Position numbers and translations under genes: made by a program. Source: Dialister sp900541485 (lineage in GTDB: Bacteria > Bacillota > Negativicutes > Veillonellales > Dialisteraceae). Taken from it: 64,000 bases of DNA. The stretch covers positions 1,426,001 to 1,490,000 of the forward strand of contig OZ221974.1 of NCBI GenBank assembly GCA_965119665.1, given 5' to 3'. The notes under the pieces were generated by a model. It searched no databases. It saw only the letters and a list, made by a program, of their open reading frames with translations, and was not told the DNA's origin. Below, piece by piece: positions 26,444 through 36,012 of this stretch (its first letter is position 1; each line of letters opens with the position of its first letter).

Positions 26444-26920
26444 ATGGACACAAGAAAATTATTGGAAGAATTGGAAAATGTCATTGGAAATGCAAATGAT
26501 GTACCTTTTACCAACAAAAAAATGGTAGATAAAGATGAAATTGAAAGATTGATAGATGCCATTAACCAGTCACTTCCGAATGAATTGGAAAGTGCAAGAC
26601 GTATCGTTGCCGATAAGGAACGGATACTTTTAGATGCAGAGAAAAAAGCAGATGATACCATTGCACAGGCAAAGGACTATATTGCCCGTATCACTGAAGA
26701 AAGTGAGCTGGTCAAGCAGGCACAGGAAAGAGCCGATGAAGTAGTTACGGCAGCAAACCGTTCTGCCGAAGAATTACGAAACAGCTCTGTCACTTATGCC
26801 ACAGATGTTTTGAAGTATGTGGAAACCAATATGGAGAACATGCTTGATACATTGAAAAAAAACCGGCAGAGCCTGATTGATTCCAATGCAGCTGCTGCAC
26901 AGCCGGAAGAACATAAATAA
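26444..26920 (+). CDS. Coiled-coil protein of unknown function downstream of coaD
   Basis: A 158-residue, highly charged, mainly helical protein. Residues about 50-120 form a likely coiled coil (ESARRIVADKERILLDAEKK and on), with no membrane or signal segment. Similar proteins follow coaD in Firmicutes and are often labelled ATPase, but I see no Walker motif here. Its role is unknown; a structural or division-linked function would be a guess. A terminator follows. Confidence 0.75.
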   Translation: MDTRKLLEELENVIGNANDVPFTNKKMVDKDEIERLIDAINQSLPNELESARRIVADKERILLDAEKKADDTIAQAKDYIARITEESELVKQAQERADEVVTAANRSAEELRNSSVTYATDVLKYVETNMENMLDTLKKNRQSLIDSNAAAAQPEEHK

Positions 26921-26938
26921 AACCATAACGAGAAAAAT

Positions 26939-26968
26939 AAGAGGAGTCACATAAAGGCTCCTCTTTTG
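26939..26968 (+). terminator. Terminator after the coiled-coil gene
   Basis: AAGAGGAG (26939-26946) pairs with CTCCTCTT (26958-26965), then TT. Confidence 0.75.
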
Positions 26969-27015
26969 GATATTTTTTATTTATCAGGGGAAATAAATAG
27001 AAAAGAGGTCCGTAC

Positions 27016-27579
27016 ATGGAAACAAATAACAGGAAATATATTTTACTATGTCTCATTGTTTTTGTTATTCTTTCCGTGGCCGGACTTTTTTCGTGTGCAC
27101 TTGGCGGAGAATCCGACAATAAAGAAGAGATTTCGGAAATTATTGAGTCAGACAGGGAAGAAGGAAGTCATAAAAACGGGTCTGTTCTGGTTTATGTGAC
27201 CGGTGCCGTCAAAGAACCGGGCGTATATGAATTGCCTCAGGGCAGTCACTGCTATGAAGCTGTCCGAAAGGCGGGAGACGTTTTGCCTTATGCGGATTTA
27301 GATGCAATTAATTTGGCGGCCGAAGTAGAAGACGAGAGCCATATTTATATTCCGATCAATCCCGAAAAGACGAATACGATGCTTCCGGGGAAAATTAATA
27401 TCAATACAGCAGAGGCAGCAGAGCTTGCAACGCTACCCGGAATCGGGCCTAAAACGGCAGATAAAATTATCGGATACAGAAGTGAACATGGTGCTTTTAA
27501 AACAAAAGAAGAACTGAAACAGGTTCCGTCTATAGGAGAAGGGAAATTTGCAAAATTAGCGGAGCAAATTACATTATGA
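27016..27579 (+). CDS. comEA: ComEA, competence DNA receptor
   Basis: A 187-residue membrane-anchored, extracytoplasmic DNA-binding protein. An N-terminal transmembrane segment (ILLCLIVFVILSVAGLF) is followed by a SLBB-type domain (VYVTGAVKEPGVYELPQGS). Two helix-hairpin-helix motifs then bind DNA (ININTAEAAELATLPGIGPKTADKII, read in parts). The stop overlaps the comEC start. It is the first gene of the comEA-comEC-holA group seen widely in Firmicutes. Confidence 0.94.
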   Translation: METNNRKYILLCLIVFVILSVAGLFSCALGGESDNKEEISEIIESDREEGSHKNGSVLVYVTGAVKEPGVYELPQGSHCYEAVRKAGDVLPYADLDAINLAAEVEDESHIYIPINPEKTNTMLPGKININTAEAAELATLPGIGPKTADKIIGYRSEHGAFKTKEELKQVPSIGEGKFAKLAEQITL

Positions 27580-29816
27580 TTGGGAAATACATTTTGCTTT
27601 GGGTAGGTGTTTTCTTTGCAACCGGTATTTTTGCGGCTGATTTTTTTGTTGTAAATTTGTGGAGCACAGGAGTGGTCCTTTGTGTGCTTTCGGTAGTTTT
27701 ATTTTTGTGTTATAAATCAGGGAAAACAAGCATTGTCCTTATAGGGAGTGCTTTTTTTATTTGCCTTGCCGGGCTGGTACGGATGGAAATTGCAGATCAG
27801 ATTTGGCAAAACCGGTCTCAATACCTGGTGGGGTCACAAGGGACTTTCTATGGTGTCGTAGCCGGAGAAGCGTCAGATAGCGGAACGGAAAAGAAATATA
27901 TCCGCTACCCGGTTGAGCTCGACAGAATTGTATATCCTGAGGGAACGGAAAAAAGAGTATCGGGAAGTGCCTATGTGTATGACAGACGGTCAGATAAAAA
28001 ATACCGAATCGGTGATGAAATCTGTGTCAGAGGGAAATTACAGCCGCTTCATATTTACAAGAACCCGGGGAAAATTATTTTAGACGGGAGATACAGAAGT
28101 CAGGGCATTTTGGGGAGAATATATGGAAAGCAGGCAGGGGATATTTCTTTTGTCAAACACGGGAATTCCTATTTCTTTTTGCAAAAATCTGTTTTCATCA
28201 GAGATAAAATACGTCAGATATTCGCATCATATGTGGCGGAAGATCGTCTTCCTGTACTCATGAGTCTGCTTTTTGGCGGTCATTACGGGGAAATTCCAAA
28301 AACAGTGACAGAATCTTTTTCCGTAACGGGAATTATTCATATTCTGTCCGTTTCGGGTTCTCATATAGCCTTACTTTTCGGATTTCTGTATCTGATTGGT
28401 AAATATCTGGGGCTTCCTCAACGTTTTACGGCGGTTATATCTATATTGTTGATACTTGTATACGGAGGAATTGCCGGGTTTGTTCCGCCGGTCATCCGGT
28501 CTTCTGTCATGGGAATCTTGGCAGTACTCGGTGTATGTCTTGAAGAAAAAGGAACGTCTTTAAACTTTTTGGGTGCCGCTGTTTTAGGCATGCTTTTGTG
28601 GGATCCTTATTATTTATATGATGTCAGCTTTGAACTTTCTGCAGGGGCATCTGCCGGTATTTTATTATTTTACCGACCGATAACAAAAGCTTTAAATTTT
28701 TCTTTTTTACCGGACTGGATAAAAGAGGGCATTGCTTTATCCTGCTCTGCCCAAATCCCGGTATTTCCAATGATTCTTTATTATTTTCATTCATTTCCGC
28801 TGTATTTTATTCCCGCCAACCTGCTTGTCACGCCTTTGCTGGAATGGGTCATTATTGCCGGTCTTTTGTCGATTCTTATATTCTTTGTTATTAAACCCCT
28901 GGCAGTCGGTATTTTATATGCAGCCGATTATCTTCTTTGCGGTAGTCTTGTGATTAATCAATGGATTTCTGTGCTCCCGAAAGCCTCACTTCCTTTGGGT
29001 GGAATGAGTCCTTTGAGCAGTATTTTCTATTATGCGGGGATTATGGGAATCTATTTTAAAAACAAGTTAAGAAAAATTCCTTACCTGGCTTGCACAGGCG
29101 GAGTCCTTTTAATTTTTGCCGCACTTATTTATTTTTTCAATCAACGGGAGACAACAGTTTTTGTTCCCGAGTTGGGAATGGACAGAGGAGTTTTACTTGT
29201 ATCAAAAAATACAAAAATCGTTTATTATAGATATAGTGATTATTTCTCGGAAAGAAACAGAGATGAATTCCGCTCTTTTTTGTCCTATCAGGGCGTTTTT
29301 GATACAGACCTGTTGATTTTAAACGGCGAGAATCTGAAACAGAAGAAGAAAATTACTCCTGTCATCCCTGCCGGTGAAATATGGGTGACAGGAAATAAAT
29401 TACAAATAAAAAAAGAGATTCCCGTTAAAATCCGCTATATAAATACAGGAAAATGGCAGATGAAAAACGGAATACGACTGCAAACCAACGGAAGTGCCTG
29501 GACGATGTCCGGTGAGGACTGGTCACTTTTTCTGGCAGGCAATCAAAATAAAAATCTCGGAGAAGGCATGAAACACACCTTGTGGATTGGCGGTGCCGAT
29601 CCTTTCCGGGCTGCCGTAGAAAGCGTACCGGTTGAGAAAATAAACCCCGAGCTGGCAGTTTACACCGGTGCGGGCAAGATGAGCGGTACAGATACAGAGA
29701 CATTTGTGTTTTACAATTGCCCGGTATATCAGACCGCGCTTGAAGGGATGATTTCTGCAGGATGGACGGGAAATCGATGGGATGCAGACATGGGAGTGAA
29801 TAAAAAATGGCAGTGA
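27576..29816 (+). CDS. comEC: ComEC/Rec2 DNA-uptake channel with degenerate metallo-beta-lactamase domain
   Basis: A 746-residue inner-membrane protein forming the channel for single-stranded DNA in transformation. The N-terminal DUF4131-like part contains an OB-like region. The central competence domain shows ILSVSGSHIALLFGFLYLIG and many membrane helices. The final ~230 residues occupy the place of the usual metallo-beta-lactamase domain. They lack HXHXDH and have almost no histidines, so the proposed strand-degrading nuclease centre is missing. The gene overlaps both comEA and holA. Confidence 0.92.
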   Translation: MIGKYILLWVGVFFATGIFAADFFVVNLWSTGVVLCVLSVVLFLCYKSGKTSIVLIGSAFFICLAGLVRMEIADQIWQNRSQYLVGSQGTFYGVVAGEASDSGTEKKYIRYPVELDRIVYPEGTEKRVSGSAYVYDRRSDKKYRIGDEICVRGKLQPLHIYKNPGKIILDGRYRSQGILGRIYGKQAGDISFVKHGNSYFFLQKSVFIRDKIRQIFASYVAEDRLPVLMSLLFGGHYGEIPKTVTESFSVTGIIHILSVSGSHIALLFGFLYLIGKYLGLPQRFTAVISILLILVYGGIAGFVPPVIRSSVMGILAVLGVCLEEKGTSLNFLGAAVLGMLLWDPYYLYDVSFELSAGASAGILLFYRPITKALNFSFLPDWIKEGIALSCSAQIPVFPMILYYFHSFPLYFIPANLLVTPLLEWVIIAGLLSILIFFVIKPLAVGILYAADYLLCGSLVINQWISVLPKASLPLGGMSPLSSIFYYAGIMGIYFKNKLRKIPYLACTGGVLLIFAALIYFFNQRETTVFVPELGMDRGVLLVSKNTKIVYYRYSDYFSERNRDEFRSFLSYQGVFDTDLLILNGENLKQKKKITPVIPAGEIWVTGNKLQIKKEIPVKIRYINTGKWQMKNGIRLQTNGSAWTMSGEDWSLFLAGNQNKNLGEGMKHTLWIGGADPFRAAVESVPVEKINPELAVYTGAGKMSGTDTETFVFYNCPVYQTALEGMISAGWTGNRWDADMGVNKKWQ

Positions 29817-30805
29817 AAAATGAAAAAAAAGAAAATGTCAGGCTTCTCTACGGGAATGATTTGGTGTCTCTCAGTCTCCGAAAAGAAGAATTGATTAAAA
29901 CATATTTCAAAGGGGAAGTGCCGGATACTACAGTTTTAGATTCACCGGGAAATTATGAGTCCTGCAAAAATGCATTGGGAGGGCAGTCTTTATTTTTTTC
30001 AAAGACGGCAGTGATTATACAGAATCCGTTTTTTCTAAAGAAAACGGTAAGGAATGAAAAAGAAAAAAAAGAGTTTGATGATTTTATAATGCTTTTGCGG
30101 GAATTACCGCATGATACACTTGCTATACTGATTGTAGAAGGCACTTTAGATAAAAGATTAAAAACAACAAAAGAGTTGTGGGCAATCTGTTTTTCCGAGG
30201 AATGTACCCTGCTTAATCCGAGAGAGGGAGCGTCCCGGATGAGTCTGCTGCTTGCAAAGGAGGGGAAGCAGATGGACCCGCAGGCACGAGCCTACTTGGA
30301 AGAGGTTCTCGGGTCATGGGAAGAACTTTCCTTGCCGCTTTTGCAGACAGAATGTGATAAGATTGTATTAATGGCCGGCGCGAATCCTAAAATTTCAAAA
30401 AGGCTTTTAGAGGTGGCACTTCCTGATTATATGGATCAAGGAATATTCCGGTTTACCGATGCTCTGATGTCTAAGCGCGCGGATCTTGTTCTCCGCAGTG
30501 CGGACAGGGTATTCCGGAATCCCGGGGAAACGATAAAGAATGTCGGTTTTTTGGCATCCCGTTTCAGAAAAATAAAAATACTGAAAGAATTACAGAGAAA
30601 TCATGCTTCTCTGCAGGATATGCAGAAAAAGTTGGAAATACGGAATCAGTGGGCATGGAAAAGCTTGTTGAAAGATGCCGGTAAAGTAACGGAGGAAGAG
30701 GCGGAAGAATTTTTACTCGGACTTTTTAATTATCAAATGGCACTCCGGCGGGGTGAAAACGATATTTTGAAAGATCTGCTGTTGCGATTCTGTCTTCGCA
30801 AATAA
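29807..30805 (+). CDS. holA: DNA polymerase III delta subunit
   Basis: HolA, the clamp-loader wrench subunit (332 residues). The N-terminal block VRLLYGNDLVSLSLRKEELI resembles the HolA start, and a central AAA+-like but ATPase-dead region precedes the collar domain (NVGFLASRFRKIKILKELQ). Its start overlaps the comEC end by 10 bases. The comEC-holA order is the standard Firmicute arrangement, which supports the call more than the weakly conserved sequence does. Confidence 0.88.
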   Translation: MAVKNEKKENVRLLYGNDLVSLSLRKEELIKTYFKGEVPDTTVLDSPGNYESCKNALGGQSLFFSKTAVIIQNPFFLKKTVRNEKEKKEFDDFIMLLRELPHDTLAILIVEGTLDKRLKTTKELWAICFSEECTLLNPREGASRMSLLLAKEGKQMDPQARAYLEEVLGSWEELSLPLLQTECDKIVLMAGANPKISKRLLEVALPDYMDQGIFRFTDALMSKRADLVLRSADRVFRNPGETIKNVGFLASRFRKIKILKELQRNHASLQDMQKKLEIRNQWAWKSLLKDAGKVTEEEAEEFLLGLFNYQMALRRGENDILKDLLLRFCLRK

Positions 30806-30826
30806 GGTAAAGAAAAGAGGATATCA

Positions 30827-32278
30827 TTGAAAAAATTAAAAACAATCCTGTGCGGTGCTGTGGCAACCGGAGTGATAGCTGTCGGAATAGCACCTTTTAT
30901 ATGGGCAAAGCAAGATGCTGTTATACCGGGGATGCGGCTGAACGGACAAAATGTAGGCGGCATGACAAGAGAGGATTTATCACAACTTTTAAAGAAGAAA
31001 AATCAGGACCTGGCTCATAAAAAAATCCGGCTCAGTCACGGCAGTGTAAAAGAAGAGTGGCCGATGGCAGATTTAAAAGTACATTATGATGAAAGCAAAA
31101 TTGATGATATGTTGTCCCTGGGAAAGAGCGGGCATATTTTTTCTGATTGGCTGGTACGATGGAAAACGTTACTTTCAGGAAATATAGAGCAAAGCCCTAT
31201 CCTCTATGACAGAACGATTCTGAAAGAAAAAGCAGCCGCATTGGCGGAAAAATACAGCCAACCGGCGGAAGATGCCAAGCCTGTCATTCATGACGACGGA
31301 ACGGTTACGTTTACAGGCGGGAATCCGTATATGAAAGTGGACGGAGAAAAGCTGGAACGTCTTGTAGAAACCGCCGTCACAGAAAAGGAACTTCCTGTCG
31401 TGGAAATTCCGGTACTGGAAGAAAAGGAACCGGGATTGACAGTGGAAAAAGCCGGCAGGTTTAATACGGTGCTGGGGCAGTATACGACATATTTCAGTCT
31501 TTCACCGAACAGAAGCAGAAATATAGAATTGTCTGCTCAGGCAATCAGCGGAACAATTTTGGAGCCGGGGGCAGGTTTTTCATACAATAATACGACCGGT
31601 ACAAGGTCGCCGGACCATGGATATTTAGAAGCTCCTGTCATTATAGACGGCAAGCTTGAGCCGGGATACGGCGGTGGAGTATGCCAAACGAGCACGACAC
31701 TTTTTAATGCCGTCATGCTGGCAGGTCTTTCCGTGACAGAACGGACATCTCATTTTTCTCCCGTAGCTTATGTACCAATCGGACAGGATGCTACCGTTTC
31801 TTTCGGGGATTTGGATTTCTGCTTTACGAACTCTTTTGAAAATCCCGTTTATGTTTATGTTGCCTATGCTCCGGGAGAAATCACCTGTTATATTTTGGGG
31901 GATCGGGCAGATAAGCCTCAGCAGTCGGAAATTTTATTGCAACATTCCGAGTCAATCCCTTTTAAAACCATTGAAAAAGTAGATCCGTCACAAAAGGAAG
32001 AAAAGACGATAGAATACGGTCATGAAGGGTACTCTGCAGGGATACTGCAATATGCCAGATGGGCAGACGGAAGAATTTATCAAGACACTTTCGAATCTTA
32101 TTATGAACCGGTAGATACGGTTATCACATATAATAAAGATCCGAAAAAACAGGAAACAGAAAAAAATAAAGAGAAGAGCAAAGAAATAGAGAAGGCAGCA
32201 CAGGAAAAACAAAAAAATAAGGAAGTTCCGGTGCAAGAGAATAAAAGCAGTGACGGGAAAATGATTTCTTTGCGGTAG
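30827..32278 (+). CDS. VanW-family envelope protein
   Basis: This 483-residue protein starts at TTG 30827, with AGAGG 6 bases upstream. It has an N-terminal signal or anchor (ILCGAVATGVIAVGIAPFIWA), two putative peptidoglycan-binding/YoaR-like repeats, and the VanW domain with FSYNNTTGTRSPDHGY and GGGVCQTSTTLFNAVMLAGL. The tail is Lys/Glu-rich and of low complexity. VanW proteins are linked to the cell wall but their activity is unknown; the name does not imply vancomycin resistance. It stands between holA and polC. Confidence 0.88.
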   Translation: MKKLKTILCGAVATGVIAVGIAPFIWAKQDAVIPGMRLNGQNVGGMTREDLSQLLKKKNQDLAHKKIRLSHGSVKEEWPMADLKVHYDESKIDDMLSLGKSGHIFSDWLVRWKTLLSGNIEQSPILYDRTILKEKAAALAEKYSQPAEDAKPVIHDDGTVTFTGGNPYMKVDGEKLERLVETAVTEKELPVVEIPVLEEKEPGLTVEKAGRFNTVLGQYTTYFSLSPNRSRNIELSAQAISGTILEPGAGFSYNNTTGTRSPDHGYLEAPVIIDGKLEPGYGGGVCQTSTTLFNAVMLAGLSVTERTSHFSPVAYVPIGQDATVSFGDLDFCFTNSFENPVYVYVAYAPGEITCYILGDRADKPQQSEILLQHSESIPFKTIEKVDPSQKEEKTIEYGHEGYSAGILQYARWADGRIYQDTFESYYEPVDTVITYNKDPKKQETEKNKEKSKEIEKAAQEKQKNKEVPVQENKSSDGKMISLR

Positions 32279-32293
32279 CTTGGAGGTTTAAGT

Positions 32294-35200
32294 ATGGGGA
32301 AGTACCGCTTGCGGTCAAGAAAAGAAAATGCGGTTATTACGTTAATGGAAGTGGATACGGAAAGTCATTCCTGGTATATACAGGCCGATGACGAGGAAGG
32401 TGCGCTGGCAGTATTACGGGAAATGGCCGGTGAAATCAATTGTCTTGTTCATATTTATCTCAACGGTAAAGAAGTGGGGAATCAAGTATTTCCCGTCAAG
32501 ATAGAAAACGTACCGCTTCCGGAAGATGAATTAAAGGAAAGCGTGGCAGCAGAGAATAAAGGGGAAGAGGAAATACCGTTGCCGGAAGATGCGGAGGAAA
32601 GCGAACCGGGGGCATTTAATTTGCCGTCTCCCGAAGATATCAGGTCTGCTTTGGCAACTGTGCCATCGGAAATAAAAGAAGAAAAGAAAGAAATGCCGGA
32701 TGCTTATGCACCTATACAAGGTCTTCCCGAATTGACGAGCGTTTTACCGGAGGCTGCTTTTGCGGTGCGTAAAAAAAATACATCGGACAATCAGATTTTT
32801 ATAGGAAAAGGGAAAATCAAGGGCAAGATATCGGATATGAATACCATCAAGGAAGAAGTGGCCGGTATTGTTATCCAAGGAACGGTTATCGATGCGGAAG
32901 TCCGTGAACTTCATGGGAACCGTGCTATTTTTACGATGAAAATAGCTGATGAAACAGAAGGTATTCTTTGTAAAAAGTTTTTTGACCGCCTGGAGGAAAG
33001 CAAGCGGCTGGGCGATGTCAAGAAAGGAATGGTCATTAAAGCTCGCGGAAATGTGCAGATTGATAAATATACAGGCGGGCTGGTTTTAAATATTTTACAG
33101 ATGGAAAAAGGAGAAACCGTTATTATTCCGCATGAAGACGAATATCCGACGCCGCGGGTGGAACTTCATTTGCATACGAAAATGAGTCTTGACGGCTTGA
33201 TTGATAATGAAGAAGTAATCAAAACGGCATCCCGTTGGAAACATCCTGCGATTGCGATTACCGATCACGGTGTCATCCAGGCATTTCCGAAAATCCAGGA
33301 ATTGGCGGCAAAATATAAACAAAAAGTCATTTACGGTATGGAAGGGTATCTGATTGATAAAATTCCCAAAGATGCAGATACGGACCGTCAAAGGTATTAC
33401 CATATCATTATTCTTGCGAAAAATATGACGGGACTCCGTAATTTATATCGGATGATTACACTTTCCCATATCAAATATTATAAAAAACGGCCCTTGCTTC
33501 CCCGGCCGGTACTTGAGGAATTCAGGGAAGGTCTGATTTACGGCTCTGCCTGTGTAATCGGTGAATTTTTCCAAGCGGTTCTGAATGGAGAAAGTGATGA
33601 AGAGCTGATAAAAAAAGCCGCTTTCTATGATTATCTGGAAGTCCAGCCTTTGCAAAATAATGAATTCCTGCTCTATGAAGACAGGTATTCGGATATAAAA
33701 ACGAAGGAAGATTTACAAAATTTAAATAAAAAAGTGATTGAAATCGGAGAAAAGACAGGGATTCCCGTTTGCGCAACCTCCGATGCCCATTATCTCTTTG
33801 CCGAAGATGCAAGAAACAGGGATATTTTGCTTTCCAATTGGGAAAAGCCGGGAAAAATCGAGTCGCATCCGCAGGTATATTTGCGAACGACACAGGAAAT
33901 GCTTGATGAGTTCCGGTATTTACCGAAAGAAAAAGCCTTTGAAATTGTCATTACCAATACGAGGCATATAGGGGAGCAGTGTGAAAATATAGAGCCTCTT
34001 GCCGAGGAATGGAAATCGTATAATCCGAAAATTGCAGGGGCAGATAAAAAATTCAAGGAAATGTGTTATATGAAGGCAAAAGAAATTTACGGAGATCCTT
34101 TGCCGAAAATAGTAGAAGACCGTCTTGCTTTGGAATTGACACCTATTATTAATCACGGATATGGAGTGCTTTATTATATTGCCCATAAACTTGTAAAACA
34201 CTCAAATGACAGAGGGTATCTGGTCGGTTCCCGTGGGTCTGTCGGGTCTTCTTTTGCTGCAACCATGTCTGGTATTACAGAGGTAAATCCGCTTCCGCCC
34301 CACTATGTTTGCCCGTCCTGTCATTGGAGCCAATTTTTTACCGACCGGTCGGTAGGAGGCGGTTTTGACCTGCCTGATAAAAATTGTCCCGGCTGCGGGC
34401 ATGCACTTGATAAAGACGGGCATGATATCCCGTTTGCCGTATTTTTGGGATTTGACGGGGACAAAGTGCCTGATATCGATTTGAACTTTTCTTCCGGTGA
34501 CGATCAGGCGGTGGCCCACAAATATACAGAAGAACTCTTCGGCCGCGATAATGTATTCCGTGCAGGTACCATTGCAGGTATACAGGATAAGACAGCGTTC
34601 GGCTTTGTGAAACGCTATGCAGAAAACAGGGGACTGACCTTTAATGATATTTTTATAGAAAAACTATCCGCCGGGGTTGCCGGTGTCAAACGTACAACCG
34701 GCCAACATCCTGCAGGGATTATGGTTTGCCCCCGTGATATGGATATTCATAATTTCACACCTTTACAATATGCAGCCAATAAGAAATGGATCAAAGATGA
34801 AGACGGAAATAAAATTCCGGGAACAATTACCACTCATTTTGACTACCATTCTATTTCAGGACGTATGCTGAAACTTGATATACTGGGGCACGACGATCCC
34901 AAAGTGATCCGTATGCTGCAAGACCTGACAGGCATTGACCCGCTCCACATTCCTTTTAATGACGAAAAAACACTGTCCCTTTTCCGCTCACCGGAAGCAC
35001 TCGGACTTACGGCAGAGCAATTGAAAGAAACAATCGGAAATAAAGGGATTACTGTCGGCGCCATAGGACTTCCCGAGTACGGAACTACGTTTGTCAGAGG
35101 CATGCTTGAGGATACAAGACCTAAAAATTTTTCAGAACTGGTTCGTATTTCCGGATTTTCCCACGGGACCAATGTGTGGCTGAATAATGCAAGAGATCTG

Positions 35201-35956
35201 ATTACTTCGGGTCAGGTCAAACTGGAGGAAGCGATTTCCACCCGTGATGATATCATGAACTATCTGATTGCCCACGGTGTGGATCCGCTCGTTTCCTTTA
35301 AAGTTATGGAAAACGTCCGTAAAGGGAAGGGACTTGAAAAAGGAGACTCCAATAATCTCGCTAAGTTGAAAGAGGCAGGCATTCCGCAATGGTTCATTGA
35401 ATCCTGTTTGAAAATATCCTACTTGTTTCCCCGCGCACATGCGGTGGCCTATGTTATGATGGCCTTCAGAATTGCCTGGTTTAAGGTTTATCACCCGCTT
35501 GCTTATTATGCGGCGTATTTCAGTATTCGTGCCGAAGGGGCATTTAATGCTCCCGTGATTCTGAAGGGGTTAGAAGCACAAAAAGCGGAGCTGGCAAGAA
35601 TTAATTCGGTTCCGCATCCGACGGCAGTAGAAAAGGGACAGGCCACTGTTTTAGAGGTGGCAGCGGAGATGTATCTCCGGGGACTCAAATTTCTGCCTGT
35701 AGATTTGCAAAAATCCGACGCGACACAATTTTTGATGGAAGACGGATGTCTGCGACCGCCTTTCAATTGTATTCCCGCTTTAGGTAATACAGTGGCGGCG
35801 GAGATTGTAGAAGCAAGAAAAGAAAATCCGTTTACATCAAAAGAAGATTTAAAGAAAAGAGGCAAGGTCAGCCAAAGCATTGTTGAATCTATGGAAGAAA
35901 TGGGCATGCTTCACGGGATGCCTGACGAAGAGCAGATTAATCTTTTCTCTTTCTGA
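32294..35956 (+). CDS. polC: DNA polymerase III alpha subunit PolC lacking the inserted exonuclease
   Basis: The replicative polymerase of Firmicutes, here 1220 residues against about 1430-1450 in Bacillus. N-terminal domains and an OB fold (about 190-280) precede the PHP domain. In the PHP domain H292, H294, D324-H325, E350, H370, D497 and H499 could bind metals. After YGMEGYLIDK (347-356) the sequence runs directly into RYYHIIILAKNMTGLRNLYRM. The DEDD-type proofreading exonuclease normally inserted here is absent. Zinc cysteine pairs (CPSC, CPGC) and the catalytic PDIDLNF (D727, D729) are intact. The reading frame is unbroken, so this is not a sequencing frameshift. Confidence 0.96.
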   Translation: MGKYRLRSRKENAVITLMEVDTESHSWYIQADDEEGALAVLREMAGEINCLVHIYLNGKEVGNQVFPVKIENVPLPEDELKESVAAENKGEEEIPLPEDAEESEPGAFNLPSPEDIRSALATVPSEIKEEKKEMPDAYAPIQGLPELTSVLPEAAFAVRKKNTSDNQIFIGKGKIKGKISDMNTIKEEVAGIVIQGTVIDAEVRELHGNRAIFTMKIADETEGILCKKFFDRLEESKRLGDVKKGMVIKARGNVQIDKYTGGLVLNILQMEKGETVIIPHEDEYPTPRVELHLHTKMSLDGLIDNEEVIKTASRWKHPAIAITDHGVIQAFPKIQELAAKYKQKVIYGMEGYLIDKIPKDADTDRQRYYHIIILAKNMTGLRNLYRMITLSHIKYYKKRPLLPRPVLEEFREGLIYGSACVIGEFFQAVLNGESDEELIKKAAFYDYLEVQPLQNNEFLLYEDRYSDIKTKEDLQNLNKKVIEIGEKTGIPVCATSDAHYLFAEDARNRDILLSNWEKPGKIESHPQVYLRTTQEMLDEFRYLPKEKAFEIVITNTRHIGEQCENIEPLAEEWKSYNPKIAGADKKFKEMCYMKAKEIYGDPLPKIVEDRLALELTPIINHGYGVLYYIAHKLVKHSNDRGYLVGSRGSVGSSFAATMSGITEVNPLPPHYVCPSCHWSQFFTDRSVGGGFDLPDKNCPGCGHALDKDGHDIPFAVFLGFDGDKVPDIDLNFSSGDDQAVAHKYTEELFGRDNVFRAGTIAGIQDKTAFGFVKRYAENRGLTFNDIFIEKLSAGVAGVKRTTGQHPAGIMVCPRDMDIHNFTPLQYAANKKWIKDEDGNKIPGTITTHFDYHSISGRMLKLDILGHDDPKVIRMLQDLTGIDPLHIPFNDEKTLSLFRSPEALGLTAEQLKETIGNKGITVGAIGLPEYGTTFVRGMLEDTRPKNFSELVRISGFSHGTNVWLNNARDLITSGQVKLEEAISTRDDIMNYLIAHGVDPLVSFKVMENVRKGKGLEKGDSNNLAKLKEAGIPQWFIESCLKISYLFPRAHAVAYVMMAFRIAWFKVYHPLAYYAAYFSIRAEGAFNAPVILKGLEAQKAELARINSVPHPTAVEKGQATVLEVAAEMYLRGLKFLPVDLQKSDATQFLMEDGCLRPPFNCIPALGNTVAAEIVEARKENPFTSKEDLKKRGKVSQSIVESMEEMGMLHGMPDEEQINLFSF

Positions 35957-35963
35957 AATGAGC

Positions 35964-36012
35964 AAAATAAAAGAGCTACCCGTTTTTTGTGGGGCGGCTC
36001 TTTTATTTTTTT
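35964..36012. terminator. Bidirectional terminator between polC and queG
   Basis: AAAATAAAAGAGC (35964-35976) pairs with GCTCTTTTATTTT (35997-36009). It ends polC on the plus strand and overlaps the end of queG on the minus strand. Confidence 0.85.

Noticed and set aside
30827..32278. Vancomycin resistance gene
   Set aside because: VanW-domain proteins are common in Firmicutes without van operons; no vanH/A/X or two-component genes are nearby.
32294..35956. A frameshift or assembly gap as cause of the short PolC
   Set aside because: The frame is open throughout and both sides of the missing domain join within well-aligned PHP sequence.
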